Assembly: GCF_028009165.1 (NCBI RefSeq) | Contig: NC_079246.1 | Coordinates: 2,976,001 to 3,040,000, forward strand | Reading direction: 5' to 3' | DNA length: 64,000 bases | Source of the DNA: Akanthomyces muscarius | Taxonomy: Eukaryota > Ascomycota > Sordariomycetes > Hypocreales > Cordycipitaceae | Translations under genes and position numbers: made by a program | Part shown: one piece after another, positions 21,922-33,565 of the stretch | How the letters are laid out: each line of letters begins with the position of its first letter | How positions within the stretch are numbered: position 1 is the stretch's first letter | The notes under the pieces: model-generated | The model's database searches: none | What the model was told of the DNA's origin: nothing | What the model saw: the letters and a program-made list of their open reading frames with translations, nothing else

Positions 21922-24450
21922 ATGCTGGGCCAGCTTCGAGGCCCATGCCTCCGGATACTGACAATCATCGGCATTGTGGCGTCGCGGTTCTTCAACACTC
22001 GCTTCGTCTACTCCATTGCCGCCGTGTCCACGCTCGCCGCAAAGGCAATCCACATCCGCGCCCACCAGTCCGCGTTCAGGACAGCCGATCTCTTCCTCTG
22101 GGGACCGACTTTCTTTTTCCAGGATGCCATACTGCTGCTTGGACTTCGCTGGATCTGCGACTTGAAGCTCGCTAGGTGGCGTCTGTACGAGGTCTGCCAG
22201 CTGCTCGCCGCCGGCGTCAGTCTGGGCCTGCTCGTGCTGGCCACGGTCAACATTTCGTTCTACTCCATTGCGGGCACCGAGCTGCACTGGCGCAATGTTG
22301 GCTTTGTCGGCGGCGAGTCCTCTCGCAAGGTTGTGCTCTCGGGCGCCTTTCGGGCTCTCGTCGTCGGCGCAGTCTTGGTTGCGACAAGTTTCTTTCTCCA
22401 AGACTTTTGCTCTGCTCTCGCACGCATCGTACTTCGAATCATCGGAACCGCTGCAACTTTTGCCCTGCAAAAATCAGGACTTTCCAAAATTCTTCGAATG
22501 TACAATAAAGATATCTACACAAAGCTCGAACAGGACGACTTGAACGACTCGGACGGATTCGGCCACCAGACAAGCTACGGTCAAAGTAGTTTCGAGGATA
22601 GACTGTACAGGTCGCCCGGGTGGAAGTATGTCTTTGCTTTCTTTGCCAGTCTCATTGTCTACCAAATTATACTTGTTCTTCTGCGGCCGCCGGAGCCGTC
22701 CTTCATCTTCATGTCCTGGGCCGTGCCGGCATTGCCCATCATCGACGTCACCCACGCCTCTTCCGCGCTTGGCGTTTTACTCCCCGTCTTTGGCACCGGT
22801 ATGCACTTTGAATGGGACGATGGTACCACAGCTTTGACAGCAGCAACTCCATTCTCATGGCTACCCAACGGCACATCACAACAGGGATTCGAGGATTGGT
22901 ATGAGGGCGAGGAGCACTATAGCCCCGACAACGATCCTCTTCATATTTCTAACATGGATGACGACCTATTACCCGAGCTCCAGGGCGCTCTAGATGACGT
23001 CAACATCAGGCATATCCTGTTGGTCAAACTCGAAAGTACTCGGAAAGACGTATTCCCGTTCAAAAAAGACGGCTTCATCTGGGAACAGCTGGCGAAAACG
23101 TTTCCTGAAGGAAAGCTCCCTGAGCACATCCTCGAACGACTGGGCACATTGACCCCAACAGCGAATCGCATGACGGGCGACTATGACGATGGATTTCAAC
23201 ATTCGCAGAACTCACCCAGAGGTGGACTCAGCTTCGATAATGCGTTTACGACTGCCTCGTACACACGAAAGAGCTTTACCGGTACATTATGCGGCGTCAC
23301 GCCTCTTGTCGCAGACTTCAACGTCGAATTCGAAAACCACATTTACCAGCCTTGCCTGCCCCAGATCCTGAATGTCTTCAATAAAATCACGGAAAAGAAC
23401 GACACCGACTACACTACGTACCCCTGGAAAACGTACATGATGCAGTCCATTACCGACAGCTTCGACAAGGCACACGAGCAGCTTCCCGAAATGGGCTACG
23501 CCGAAGAAAACATTATAACCAAGGAGTACCTGAAAGGGGACTCGCCCAAGTTCGGCTACGTGGATCTTCCAGACATCAACTACTACGGCATGGCAGAGGT
23601 CGCAATCGAGGATTATATCCGCGACGCATTCTCCAACGCAAAGCGCGACAATGAGCGAGTGTTGCTTACACACATCACAAGCACGACTCACCACCCATTC
23701 GAGATACCGGAAGAGGAAAAATACGTCGCCCTGTCCGAAGACTCAAACTTGAACGATTTATCGCACTATTTGAATGCCGTCGGTTATGTTGATCGGTGGA
23801 TGGGCAAGATCCTGGGCATCCTCGACGAGCAAGGGGTTGCTAACGAGACTCTGGTCGTGGCAGTCGGCGACCACGGACTTTCCATTGCCGAGAACCACGG
23901 AGTGACGGCCTACCTGAACCCCAACGTAGCAAACTTCCATGTTCCTCTGGTGCTGTCTCATCCTCAACTGCCAGCGCTGCGCAGCGACGCGGCTGTGCAG
24001 TCTCTTCAGATTCTGCCCACGATTCTGGATCTTTTGCGCGAGACCAACTCGCTATCGGACGAGACGTCCCAGGCAGCGGAGGACCTCTTGGGCATCTACG
24101 AGGGCCAGTCCCTGATCCGACCTGTCCATGCCGAGTCCGAGGAAAGTGGCTACGCGGACTGGCAATTCACCGTCATGAACCCCGGCAAGGCGACGCTCAG
24201 TGTGCGAAGTGCTCGCGACCCTGCGTGGCGTATAGTCGTGCCTATTGTCGAGGATGTGGAGTGGCGCTTCACCAACCTCGAGGAGTCTCCCAACGAAACG
24301 GAGGAAATTGTGATTTTCGGTTTTGTTTCGTTCCTCAATGCCGTCAAAGATAGACATGGAAAGGACGCGGCCGAGTGGGCGGAAGAAGCCGCCTTCATGG
24401 CGCGTTGGTGGGTGGACGAGAACAGAAGACGATACCGCTACAGCGAGTAG
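21922..24450 (+). CDS. Membrane-bound sulfatase / alkaline-phosphatase-superfamily protein (LTA-synthase-like)
   Basis: Single exon, 842 residues, starting at the ATG at 21922. The N-terminal third contains several hydrophobic helices (about 5-25, 55-78, 90-108, 140-165 and 240-262), then an extracytosolic domain. This has features of the phosphoglycerol-transferase/sulfatase fold: an acidic metal site in LLVKLESTRKDVFP, a probable nucleophile segment FTTASYTRKSFTGTLCG, a THITSTTHHPFEIP block, and the metal-binding VAVGDHGLSIAENHG. The layout (TM helices plus C-terminal sulfatase domain) matches fungal relatives of LtaS/MdoB. Substrate and product are unknown: it may hydrolyse or transfer phospho- or sulfo-groups at the cell surface. 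It is convergent with a secreted phosphoesterase, only 99 bp between stop codons. Confidence 0.87.
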   Translation: MLGQLRGPCLRILTIIGIVASRFFNTRFVYSIAAVSTLAAKAIHIRAHQSAFRTADLFLWGPTFFFQDAILLLGLRWICDLKLARWRLYEVCQLLAAGVSLGLLVLATVNISFYSIAGTELHWRNVGFVGGESSRKVVLSGAFRALVVGAVLVATSFFLQDFCSALARIVLRIIGTAATFALQKSGLSKILRMYNKDIYTKLEQDDLNDSDGFGHQTSYGQSSFEDRLYRSPGWKYVFAFFASLIVYQIILVLLRPPEPSFIFMSWAVPALPIIDVTHASSALGVLLPVFGTGMHFEWDDGTTALTAATPFSWLPNGTSQQGFEDWYEGEEHYSPDNDPLHISNMDDDLLPELQGALDDVNIRHILLVKLESTRKDVFPFKKDGFIWEQLAKTFPEGKLPEHILERLGTLTPTANRMTGDYDDGFQHSQNSPRGGLSFDNAFTTASYTRKSFTGTLCGVTPLVADFNVEFENHIYQPCLPQILNVFNKITEKNDTDYTTYPWKTYMMQSITDSFDKAHEQLPEMGYAEENIITKEYLKGDSPKFGYVDLPDINYYGMAEVAIEDYIRDAFSNAKRDNERVLLTHITSTTHHPFEIPEEEKYVALSEDSNLNDLSHYLNAVGYVDRWMGKILGILDEQGVANETLVVAVGDHGLSIAENHGVTAYLNPNVANFHVPLVLSHPQLPALRSDAAVQSLQILPTILDLLRETNSLSDETSQAAEDLLGIYEGQSLIRPVHAESEESGYADWQFTVMNPGKATLSVRSARDPAWRIVVPIVEDVEWRFTNLEESPNETEEIVIFGFVSFLNAVKDRHGKDAAEWAEEAAFMARWWVDENRRRYRYSE

Positions 24451-24549
24451 CTCATTACACGGAGTTTATCTTTTCTGCATTTGACCACAGTAAATTAAAT
24501 CATGTATATACGAACTTATTTGTATTATTAACAAAATACCTTGATGACA

Positions 24550-25944
24550 TTACAACTCTCCACCAGCCTTCCATTCACCGTGCGAAGGCTCCTCCAATAA
24601 CTTATTCACACTGACCGCCTTTGGGTGCGGCGTAATGACCGTGTAGTTACAAGTCGGGCAATACGTCATGTCGTCCTTTGTCGGCGGGTACCTGTCCTGG
24701 TTGAATGTCGAGTTGAGCACGACTGAGCCCACAGTTGCGCCATTCTCCAGACGAATCCACGTCTCCGCCGTCAAGTTCTTCTTCCTCAGCTCGGCGCGGT
24801 TGACACGGATCTGCCGCGCACCCCGGATCCAGTTGCCGTATCCGCCGTAGCCCGAGTGCTGGCCGAAGCACAGATTGACGCCGTTTCCAGCCACCGTCGT
24901 GTCGGGCACCAGGCGATCCCACTTGTAGCACCACGTGTCGCCGTGGTCGTGGCCCGAGAAGAGGCCAATCATGCCAGACGTGGACGCAATCGCCTGCATA
25001 AAGGGCACGTCCTGCCCGCCGTACGCGCACGAGCCGTCGTTTGTGCCGTCCGGGCACCACCCTTGCGCCTGCGGCGCCAGGAGGTAGTCGTCGTTGATGC
25101 CCGGGTTGGTGTTTGGGTCGATGCTGCCCCTGCCGTGCTCCTTCTGGATGGCCTGGGAGACGTATGGGGGAATGTGCACAAAGCCGAGCGACGGGATCAC
25201 GCGGCCGTGCTGCGCCGTCAGCTCGGCATTCGTCTTTTGGAACCAGTCGACGACGCTCTGGTCGACCCAGCCGGGCTGCCCGACGCGGCTGCCGTCGGGG
25301 TGCGTCTCCTGGAAGTAGAAGCCGCCGCGGCTGTCAAAGAACCACAGCAGCAGCTCCGGCGCGCACTCGGGCTTGCAGCACTTGCGCGGGTACACGGGCA
25401 GGTAGTAGTTGCTCACGCCGGCGTTGCGTCCCGGGACCATGCGCCCGGTGCGGCAGTTGGGGTACGTCTTCTCGCGCGCCCAGGTCGAGGCCGACGAGAG
25501 GTTAAAGTCGCTGTCGTGGTTTCCGTAGGTGGACGCCCAGAGCAAGCCGCGGTCCACGATCGGCTTCACAATCTGGTCGACGTACGCGGAGCCGTTGTGG
25601 ACAAAGGCGTTTTCGCCGGTGATGAGATCGCCATTCAGAACGACAAGCTGCGGCGTTTCCTTGTCAAGCACATTGTTCAAGACCTTGACAGAGTTGATGT
25701 CCTGCTGAGGACCCCAGGAATCCCATGCATCTGGTGTCAATATTAGCGATCTGTTTCTATATACATATATTCATGGAGAGGGGAGCATACTCTCGCCAAA
25801 GTGAAGGTCTTCAAATACACTAATCTGAAAGTTTCCGTCCTTGCCAAAAGTTAGAGGGCGCGACGCCACGGACGGCGCCTCCAGGGGTGCACCGGTCGCT
25901 AGTGCCAGCAGCACAGACAGAGGCGCGAAATGCATCGCTGCCAT
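24550..25944 (-). CDS. Secreted calcineurin-like metallophosphoesterase
   Basis: Two exons, 25944-25791 and 25730-24550 (444 residues), with a 60-bp intron. Splicing joins FEDLHFGE to NAWDSWG. A signal peptide (MAAMHFAPLSVLLALATGAP) precedes the catalytic domain. All Metallophos signature residues are present in order: D-x-H in EDLHFGE, GD in LNGDLITGEN, GNHD in YGNHDSD, H in FVHIPPY, and GHDH in FSGHDHGDTW. A Cys-rich insert (RKCCKPECAPE) and late CPTCNY suggest disulfides, as in secreted enzymes. The family hydrolyses phosphomonoesters or diesters; the fungal subgroup is related to Dcr2-like and purple-acid-phosphatase-like proteins. It is convergent with the membrane sulfatase-fold gene. 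A second ATG nine bases downstream is an alternative start. Confidence 0.9.
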
Positions 25945-27186
25945 GTCTCACTCGCGATAAAGTTTTTAATGCTTCATCCGCAGCATTTTCTTGACGGGAA
26001 CGACGGCAAGCGATTCTTATATTTATAAACACGCGTTTTGCCCACGTTGGTACCCCTGATCGCATCAGACGACGCACACTGGACTTTGCAGCCAGTAGCA
26101 CGCCATCTGATAGAACGTGGTCCACGGAATGGATAGTCGCCGACATATTGTTGTGTGGTATGGGCAGATATTCGGCCCTTTGCCAGACTGAGCCCTCCAC
26201 CACTTGAGTGCGCGTCATTTTAAAAATTCCAACATTCATTTGCACATTGGCATTCGCATTTGACTCGCAAGAATCCAAGGCCAAAGCGCGGAAAGCCCTT
26301 CCGCAGATCCGGGTCATAGCGATAGTTACGAGTCTGCCAAAGTCAAAATCTGGCAGCATTAGCATGTTTGAGACTTCTGAATCTTTGTCAGCACACGGAG
26401 CCTAATATCAGAAAGAATCAATGTATAAGTGCTTCAAAGTCCCTTGACAGGGTGAAATAGTGAACGAAACCCGAACGATTGGATTGCAGTTTTGCGACGA
26501 GGTCATGAGTTCTGCTTGTATGTTGAACATGGTGCTAGGCCGAACGGCCACGGGCTACAACGTGCATGCTCATGCGCTCAATCATCGGTGCAACCACATG
26601 GCTCCCGGCCTCTTCCCCGTCACGCAGCACGGCCGGGATCGAGCATTTTTGTCTCCAGAGACTACCCACTAATCGGTAACAGTGCATGCTTTGCATTTGG
26701 ACAAAACTGTGTTCTTTAAATCGGCAACATGCTATGCTGCACGGTCGCCTCCATGTACAGCAGCTTGTAATCACCACAGCAGCAGCAGGCATAGTCCCAT
26801 ATGTACACTCGGTGCTTTAGTGCTTAGTCCTGCGTTCGCCTGCCTATCTCGGTCGCGTGAGCGTCATTCGGGCCCCGATATCTTGGCACTCCCGGAGCCG
26901 TGCCTTGATGCCGCCGCTAGAGTCCAGAGGACAATGGATGCGGCCTTCGCAAGGCTCTCTCTTTGGCGCATTTGCTCCATCTTGAGCTAAAACTCCCCCG
27001 CATTGCATCACAAAGACCGAGCGGCAGATGCTGGTGCTGACATGGCGCCGACTTGGCACAGGCTAGCGAGTTGTAGGATTTCGTGGCGAGCGATGTTACA
27101 TCACTGCAGGATGTTAGGAGTATATAATGCCAAGAGGCCGAACAGTTTGGATATGGATTATAGATGTTGGGCCTTGTCTATTTTGA
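25945..27186. other. Intergenic region
   Basis: Divergent promoter region between the phosphoesterase (-) and the GH43 gene (+). Short overlapping open frames only; no domain recognised. Confidence 0.5.
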
Positions 27187-27194
27187 TATAAATA
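27187..27194 (+). promoter_or_regulatory. TATA box of the GH43 gene
   Basis: TATAAATA, 22 bp upstream of the start at 27216. It lies only four bases before the first in-frame ATG (27198), so transcripts probably begin after that ATG. This supports 27216 as the start. Confidence 0.5.
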
Positions 27195-27215
27195 CATATG
27201 TACATAAGCGCGATA

Positions 27216-28351
27216 ATGAACAGCCTTATCCATCTTCTCCTTGCCGCTGGGGCCGTTGCGGCGCCTCGGCCGTCCACGGCCCGACCTGCGCTGTCGCTCG
27301 GAAACCTCACCCGAATACCGATGGAGATTCAGAGCAGAGACCTGTCCGGACCACAGATGGGCGGCGTCAACTTTCCCGACCCGACGTTGATTTTTGGCGA
27401 CGGATCGTAAGCAGTATTGCAAGGACTACAGCTTCACGGCGTGTAAGCTAACAGAACTGAACAGTTGGAAGGCAATGAGCACCTCCTCGGATGGAAAAGG
27501 AGTACCGATTGCTACTTCAGACGATGCTTTTACCTGGAACCTGACCCCCAACGATGCGCTGCCTGACAAAGGTTCCTGGGTCGACCCAAACGACCAGTCT
27601 GTGTGGGCACCGGATCTGAACAAGAATGCAAGTTGACTCTTACACTATTTCTTGAGACATACTGACCAGCTGAAAGGATGCCGGAGTTTACATTATGTAC
27701 TACACTGCGCGCAAGAATGGCGGAAACCACTGCATCGGCGTCGCGACTTCAAACACCGCCATGGGGCCTTACAAGCCCCACGACCAGCCGTTGGTATGCG
27801 ACGACGGCAACGGCGGAGTTATTGACCCTTCTGGATATGACGATGGCAAGGACCGATGGCTGGTTTGGAAGGTGGACGGTAACAGCAAGGGCGGCGCGAC
27901 AACCTGTCAATCCGGTCGTCCAAGCGGCGACTACATCCCGACGCCCATCAAGATCCAGAGGATGGCGCGTGACGGGCTCACCCTGCTCGATGCGCCCAAG
28001 GTCATCCTGGACAACGAGGGCCGCAGCAACGATGGCGTTGTCGAAGCAGCCAATTTGTACAAGGTCCCCAACGGCGACTTTGTCGTCTTTTACAGCGCGC
28101 ACTGCTTCTCGAGCGACGACTACGACATTGAGTATGCTTGGTCCAGCACGATTGATGGAAAATACGAGGACCGCGGAATCTTATTCCGCAGCGCGGATCA
28201 CATCGGAATCTATGGACCCGGCCACTGTGATATCGACCCCAATGGAGTCAACATGGTCTTCCATGGCCGAGAGAACCCAAATGATGGGAAAGCGGCTCGT
28301 GTTCTGTACAGCGCAACTCTGCATATAGATGGACGCAACATCCAGCACTAG
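27216..28351 (+). CDS. Secreted glycoside hydrolase family 43 protein
   Basis: Exons 27216-27406, 27465-27627 and 27677-28351 (342 residues). The start was chosen because M-N-S-L-I-H-L-L-L gives a clean signal peptide and because of the TATA position; 27198 would add six residues. The five-bladed-propeller triad is visible: catalytic base in NFPDPTLIFGDGS, pKa-modulating Asp in GGVIDPSGYDD, and the acid Glu in GVVEAANLYK. Intron 2 (27628-27676, 49 bp) begins GCAAGT: only this GC-AG intron keeps LNKN joined in frame to DAGVYIMYYTA. Expected activity is on arabinan, xylan or galactan side chains; exact specificity is unknown. It is convergent with a sugar permease, suggesting coupled release and uptake. 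Confidence 0.88.
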
Positions 28352-28522
28352 TACGACAGAGGCTCGCACATTATTGCCCACGTATGCTGAACACTAGGTA
28401 TATTTTGTGGGAGCATACAAATCTGACTTTCTCAGTGTACCGGAAATGGCAGGGGAATATGGCATCAATCTTGTATTTAACTGTATTGCGCTCGGTAGAT
28501 ATAAACACACAGTAAACCAACA

Positions 28523-30195
28523 CTAAGCAGTCGTGTACTTCTCATCTGCTTCAGCAACCAGGTCATAGCTCTTAAACTTGCGTGCAGGTATGCGTCTGTG
28601 GAACAAAATGTCCAGCTCTTCGTACGTCCTGCCCTGCGACTCGGGCAAGCGGAAAAAGCACCACACGAAGCAGAGGAAGCTGATGCCGCCAAAGAGGAAG
28701 CCAGTCTTGCCACCCCAATTGGCTTTCTCGCTGTTGAGAAGGATAGGCATGACGACCATGGTGACAACATTGGCCGCAGACTGAACCGCTGTCGAAATGG
28801 CAATTGTCTTTTCGCGCAGTCGGGTTGCCGATATCTCCGAGATGATGACGAAGCAGATCGGGCCAACGCTGCTCTGGTATACAAAAGTCCAGATATCCAT
28901 GAGCGTTGAAAGCGCCCAGACAGCACCGGTGTTGCCCTTGGGGATTGCCAGGAACCCGATGATGAAGAGCAAGAGGGTCATGATTCCCAAGCCGCCGGTA
29001 TAGATTGTCCTTCTTCCGAGAAGGAAATAGTTCATCAACGGCCAGGAGAGTATGGTGCCCACAAAGCCAAGGGCAGTGTTGCCAACTCCCATGTCAAAAG
29101 CCTTGGCACTCGGCAGTCCGGCTTGCTCAAAAAAGTAATTGGCGTAGCCAATAAGAGGGTTGCCGCCAATGACTTGGATCAGGTAGACCATGACAGAAAT
29201 CTCAGTTCGGAGAAGGTTGGAGCCCTTGAAGCAGTCCCGGTACGAGGTAGAGTCTTCGTATTCCCGCTCCAGCCGATCGGTTTGTTCGATTCCGAGCAAA
29301 ATCTTGTCAACGTCCGGGCTGTGCTTGGCGGAAGTCAGCTTCAGCAGCGACTTGCGAGCATCTTCCTTGCGTCCGCAGCGGACCAACCAGTACGGGCTCT
29401 CGGGCGCAAAGCCAAGACCAGCGAGCAGCACCACGGGCCAGACCCATTGGACAGCCTGTTCAGGGATATCAGCACACATTCCACCAAACTAGACAACAAG
29501 ATACTTACAAAGGGCGCCTTGTATGCCCACTGGTCCAGACGGCTCTCGACGCCCGCGGCGCATCCCTGGGCGATAAACTGGCCAATGACAAAGGCCAAGT
29601 TGACCGACGCAGTCAGGAAACCTCTCAGCACAACCGGGCACACCTCCGAGGCGTACGTCGGCGCAATCACGACATAGAAGCCGTACGCAAGACCGCCGAC
29701 CACCTCGCCCGCGCACAGCATCGCCGTGGACGTGGCAAAAAACTGCATAAAGATGAAGCCAATGGACCAGACGCAGCACATGGCCAGCGTCAGGCGGCGG
29801 CCGAACCACTGCAGCGGGTAGCTGCACGCCAGGGCGCCAATGACCTGGCCGATCGGGTTGCCCATGCCGAGGCCCGTCTGCCAGGCGGCGGCGACCTCGT
29901 ACTTGACGGTGCCGTCGGCCTTTTCGATGCGGTCGCCGTACTTGAGCTGGAAGGCGGGCAGCGCGTAGAAGGAGGTGATGATCTGGCCGTCGAAGCCGGC
30001 CATGACGACGGCGATGCAGAAGAACATGGCCCAAAAGGTGGCCTTGGGGTACATGCGCACCGCGGCCCAGAAGCCGAGCTCGTGCTCGGCGACGGTCAGG
30101 TCGCGCGTGGCATCAATCTCGGGCGCGACGACGTCGGCGTGGGCATCGCTGCCGCGGCGTGCGACCTCGATTTTTTCATTGTCTGATTTCTCCAT
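28523..30195 (-). CDS. MFS sugar porter
   Basis: Exons 30195-29509 and 29455-28523 (539 residues, 53-bp intron, phase 0, joining KAPF to AVQWVWP). Twelve hydrophobic segments are split by a central loop. Sugar-porter signatures are present: GRR after TM2 (QWFGRRLT), PESPYWLV before the central loop, GRR (LLGRRTIY) after TM8, and LPESQGRTYEE after TM12. Residues are closest in style to fungal alpha-glucoside/maltose-type permeases, although pentose or hexose transport is possible. It is convergent with the GH43 gene 171 bp away, a common arrangement for polysaccharide use. Confidence 0.92.
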
Positions 30196-33001
30196 GGCGG
30201 CTAGACGGCAGCTAGACGGCAGCTAGATGGTGGCAGCGTCGAGATGAATGCTCGCTCCAAGGCGCGCCCGCCGTCGATTTATTAAAGCACCGTTATCGAC
30301 TTCTTGTCCGTTGGCCTCCTTCCCCAGGTCCGTTCTTTGCCGGGCCGGAGCTCAAGGGGAAGTTGGGGAACCCCGCCGGCTGATGCTACGTAGTACGATT
30401 GTTAGTGCCGTGTAGCCCGAACTTCACCGGGGGCTGCACCTGTGACGGAACTAAAGACAAGGCTCAACCCGAAAGAGGGTATGATCGGCTTTGTCCGCTG
30501 ATGATTATCGTTGAAGTATGTAAAGACTTTATCGTCTCTAATCGAGAGTTCTTTCATTATCCGTTTCTTAACTGATGAATTACATCCAGCTGTGGCCACA
30601 GTTGACTGACGCTAAAATCTCACTCGACTACGGATACGTACTGATAGAATCATCTTGGAAACAGCCGCCACACCAAGGTTGCTGTGTGGGGGTTATGTAT
30701 TAATCAATCCCATGGGGGTCATATCTGTACTAGCCATCCCTAGTTAATCATGTGGCACGTGAACCTCGTGGCTCTTTCACTAGAAGCAATGCTCGTTGTT
30801 TCAGATTGTGACCCTGATTATCAGACCTCAAGCGCCGCCGACTGTATCCTGATGGAGGTGGAAATAGCTTACAGCTGGTCTTAATCAGCGAGCCTCTGTT
30901 CGGACAGGGTCGCTGCCAACATGAAGTCTACGTACAAGTACCTCATTGAGGTTGTATGAACATGGAGTATCGAACAGATTGTAGATTATTGCGAGAGAGC
31001 AGGAATTATCAGAGCTATCCGTAGGCGTCAAGTTGCGCGGGCGCATCGCTAGAATTGGTGGCGGAGGCTTGATATCTGACCAACAGAGTAGCCTGCACTT
31101 CTACCCACGTTGATTCGCTCTAATCACACACAAAAGTCAAAACAAAATACTTTAAAATAACTATGACGTTTTTTACATAGGAAGAGAACTTTGAAGTGTT
31201 TTTTCTTACTATTCTGTCCTGTTTGTAGCTCATGCTTTGGAAGAAAGGCAAGTTGAGCGACGCTCTTGGGGTTATCCACTTGCGAGCCAAGTAAATCAAT
31301 ATCCAGAAAGACGCTAGTTTAGGTGTAATAATGTTGATAAATCAGTGCTCAGGTGTCTCGTATTAATTATTTCCATGGATTTTATGGCAAGTATACATGG
31401 TCCCTGGGACGGCTGGCAAGACGACTGGGCGGTGCGGATCATGTGTTCATGGTGACACCCATCTTGGTGCCAAACGAGCAATTCACATTGAACTTTCTAT
31501 CGAGACTGGACCACTGACGGATCAATAGCTGCGCTTAATCTTAATATATTACTTCATCGATGAGCAGGTTGCCGTGCACGTGATCAACGCACTGCCCATG
31601 TTACGTGATTCGGCCGCATGCTGTTTTAGTGCCCGCACAATTAGAGTTGTCACAAATGGCCGCTGTAGGAAGGCAATCAGCAGAAAGCAACGAATCACCT
31701 GAAGAAAGCGTCAAAGAATACTATGCATCGATTTAAAATACATTGGAAATCGAAATCCTCGAAATCTAGCGTCTAGCGACGGAAGCTGCGTACCTGGATG
31801 GCCTGGTACGACCAAACCCCCTCCGCTCAGAAAGTTGATTGGCCGATTTGCTTTTCGCGGCATGTATGCACAGTCATGCCAATATATTCATGCCGTCATG
31901 ACCACCTGAAGCTGGACCTGTGTCTATTTTGCGGTGGCTAGCTGAAGGTAGACCCTGCATATTTCCTGACAAATCGGGCATCTCCCCCAGCGCCATCGGC
32001 TGCTCGGAGAGCCTGGAGCAACCGTGCCACCCCGCAAACTCTATCGGCCGCTCGGAATTCGGTACTAAATGCAGGATCTGAGACAGCCGGCGTGGGTAGT
32101 AGGCAGGCGGCAGGTTCCCCGTCATCTGACCTTTGCGGTCGGAAGGGGGCTGAGCACATGTTGACGGTTGCGATAGTTTTTGGGACGCGGCAGCCTGCTG
32201 TCTTCGTGACAGACCACGAATATAGACATCTTTCTATAAATCCTTGATATTTGTGGAGGTTTCGGGGTGCTTCAAGGTTCTAGCAAGAGACGCTCGCAAG
32301 CTTTTGAAGATCTCACAGGGCCAAGTCACACAATGCTACCGCACAGATACGCCCCTCGCACACAATGTGGAGGGGCGCTGGCCGTTGTGGAATTCTTTCT
32401 TCTGAGAGACTATGGCAATGGGCTCATATAAAAAGGTCTAGAGGCAATATAATGCGCAAGTAAGCCCCATTACAGCCCGACAGTGACACTACCTGAGACG
32501 GGCACCCTAATATGTCTCGTTTGGTCTTGGCTCTTCCACAGCAGCTCGATGTAATGCATAGAGCTGTCTGATTCGACATTGCCTCGGATGACGGGCGCTA
32601 GAGCTTCTCGGCTTCGATGAAGCTGCCGACGATATTTTCTCCGCTGGCGGACCAGCTGGCTGGGTAAGAGAACATGCCAAGATAATACTGAGGTTCTTGA
32701 CTTTAAAACCTGACGCCCGTTTTTATGCGCGCAATCCCCCCTATATCACAACGCATATGCAGCGCATCTGCAGAGAACACTCATTGGAGCGTTTTCCCGA
32801 CCGCAGCTGAGCTTCTACGGACATTGTCTCGTTCTTGGCAGTACGTTTTGCATCCTTCGCGATGCAATTCTCTCAGCGCACATGCGGCCGGTGTGGGATT
32901 TGATGGTAGTATGTTGTGTTGTGTATCATGACTTAGGCCTAGACCATTATACACTTTCATGCTGCGTGAGCTGGAGGTGCTGGAGAAGGAGAAGGTCCAA
33001 G
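30196..33001. other. Long intergenic region
   Basis: About 2.8 kb. No gene, RNA or mobile element recognised. Open frames are short (all under about 85 codons) and overlapping. The region between 30900 and 32700 has modest AT content but no clear RIP signature. Confidence 0.5.
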
Positions 33002-33009
33002 TATAAATA
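33002..33009 (+). promoter_or_regulatory. TATA box of the secreted four-Cys gene
   Basis: TATAAATA, 108 bp before the ATG at 33117. A CACGTCA element, reminiscent of a CRE half-site, follows at about 33013. The paralogue near 62 kb has the same TATAAATA. Confidence 0.6.
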
Positions 33010-33116
33010 CGTCACGTCATCGCTACCTGGATACTCAGTAACAAGCACAGACAAGTCGTCTTCTACTGAACAAAAAAACCAGAACGCTCCTCAAGCTCTC
33101 CGTGGTTTCTACCAAA

Positions 33117-33565
33117 ATGCAATACCTTACTCTCATCCCCCTTCTTCTCGCTCCCCTGGCGTCAGCGGCCCCTGCCGCGGCTGGCGACGTTCGCATCTAC
33201 GATTCCCGAGACTATCGCGGGCAGCAACGCCAGATCCCTGTCAGCGGCGTCTGCGTCAACTTGTCCCCTCCATTGTAAGTACCATTACTATGGCTCTGCC
33301 GTCTACCTTCTACCATGCTAATGGTATGCAGCTCCACCTCGGGCCGAGGCATTCAATCTATTCGATTCGCGACGCTGGAAGGCGAAAATTGCGAGATTCA
33401 CCAGTACGTGTCTTGAATGTGCCATTGTTGCTACAGCATGGCTAACAATGAAATAGCGCATACAACTGCAAAAACGAGCCCTCTGTCGTGGTTTTCGAGA
33501 GCCAGCCGCGCACTCGCATCATCGCCGGCTCCATCCGATGCTCGAAGAACACCGTCGATGGTTAG
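33117..33565 (+). CDS. Small secreted four-cysteine protein, beta/gamma-crystallin-like (paralogue A)
   Basis: Exons 33117-33274, 33332-33403 and 33457-33565 (112 residues; introns 57 and 53 bp, both phase 2). The signal peptide MQYLTLIPLLLAPLASA is followed by a mature protein of about 95 residues with cysteines at 46, 73, 81 and 105, so two disulfides are likely. The segment RIYDSRDYRG fits the Y-x4-Y-x-G Greek-key signature of beta/gamma-crystallin folds. The gene is small, strongly promoted and split by introns, so simple ORF calling misses it. A homologous gene lies at 61502-61971 on the other strand, with the same C2-C3 and C3-C4 spacing and matching intron positions. Function is unknown; effector, antimicrobial or wall-binding roles are guesses. 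Confidence 0.85.

Noticed and set aside
24856..25746. 296-codon plus-strand open frame
   Set aside because: Antisense shadow of the metallophosphoesterase, which has intact catalytic motifs.
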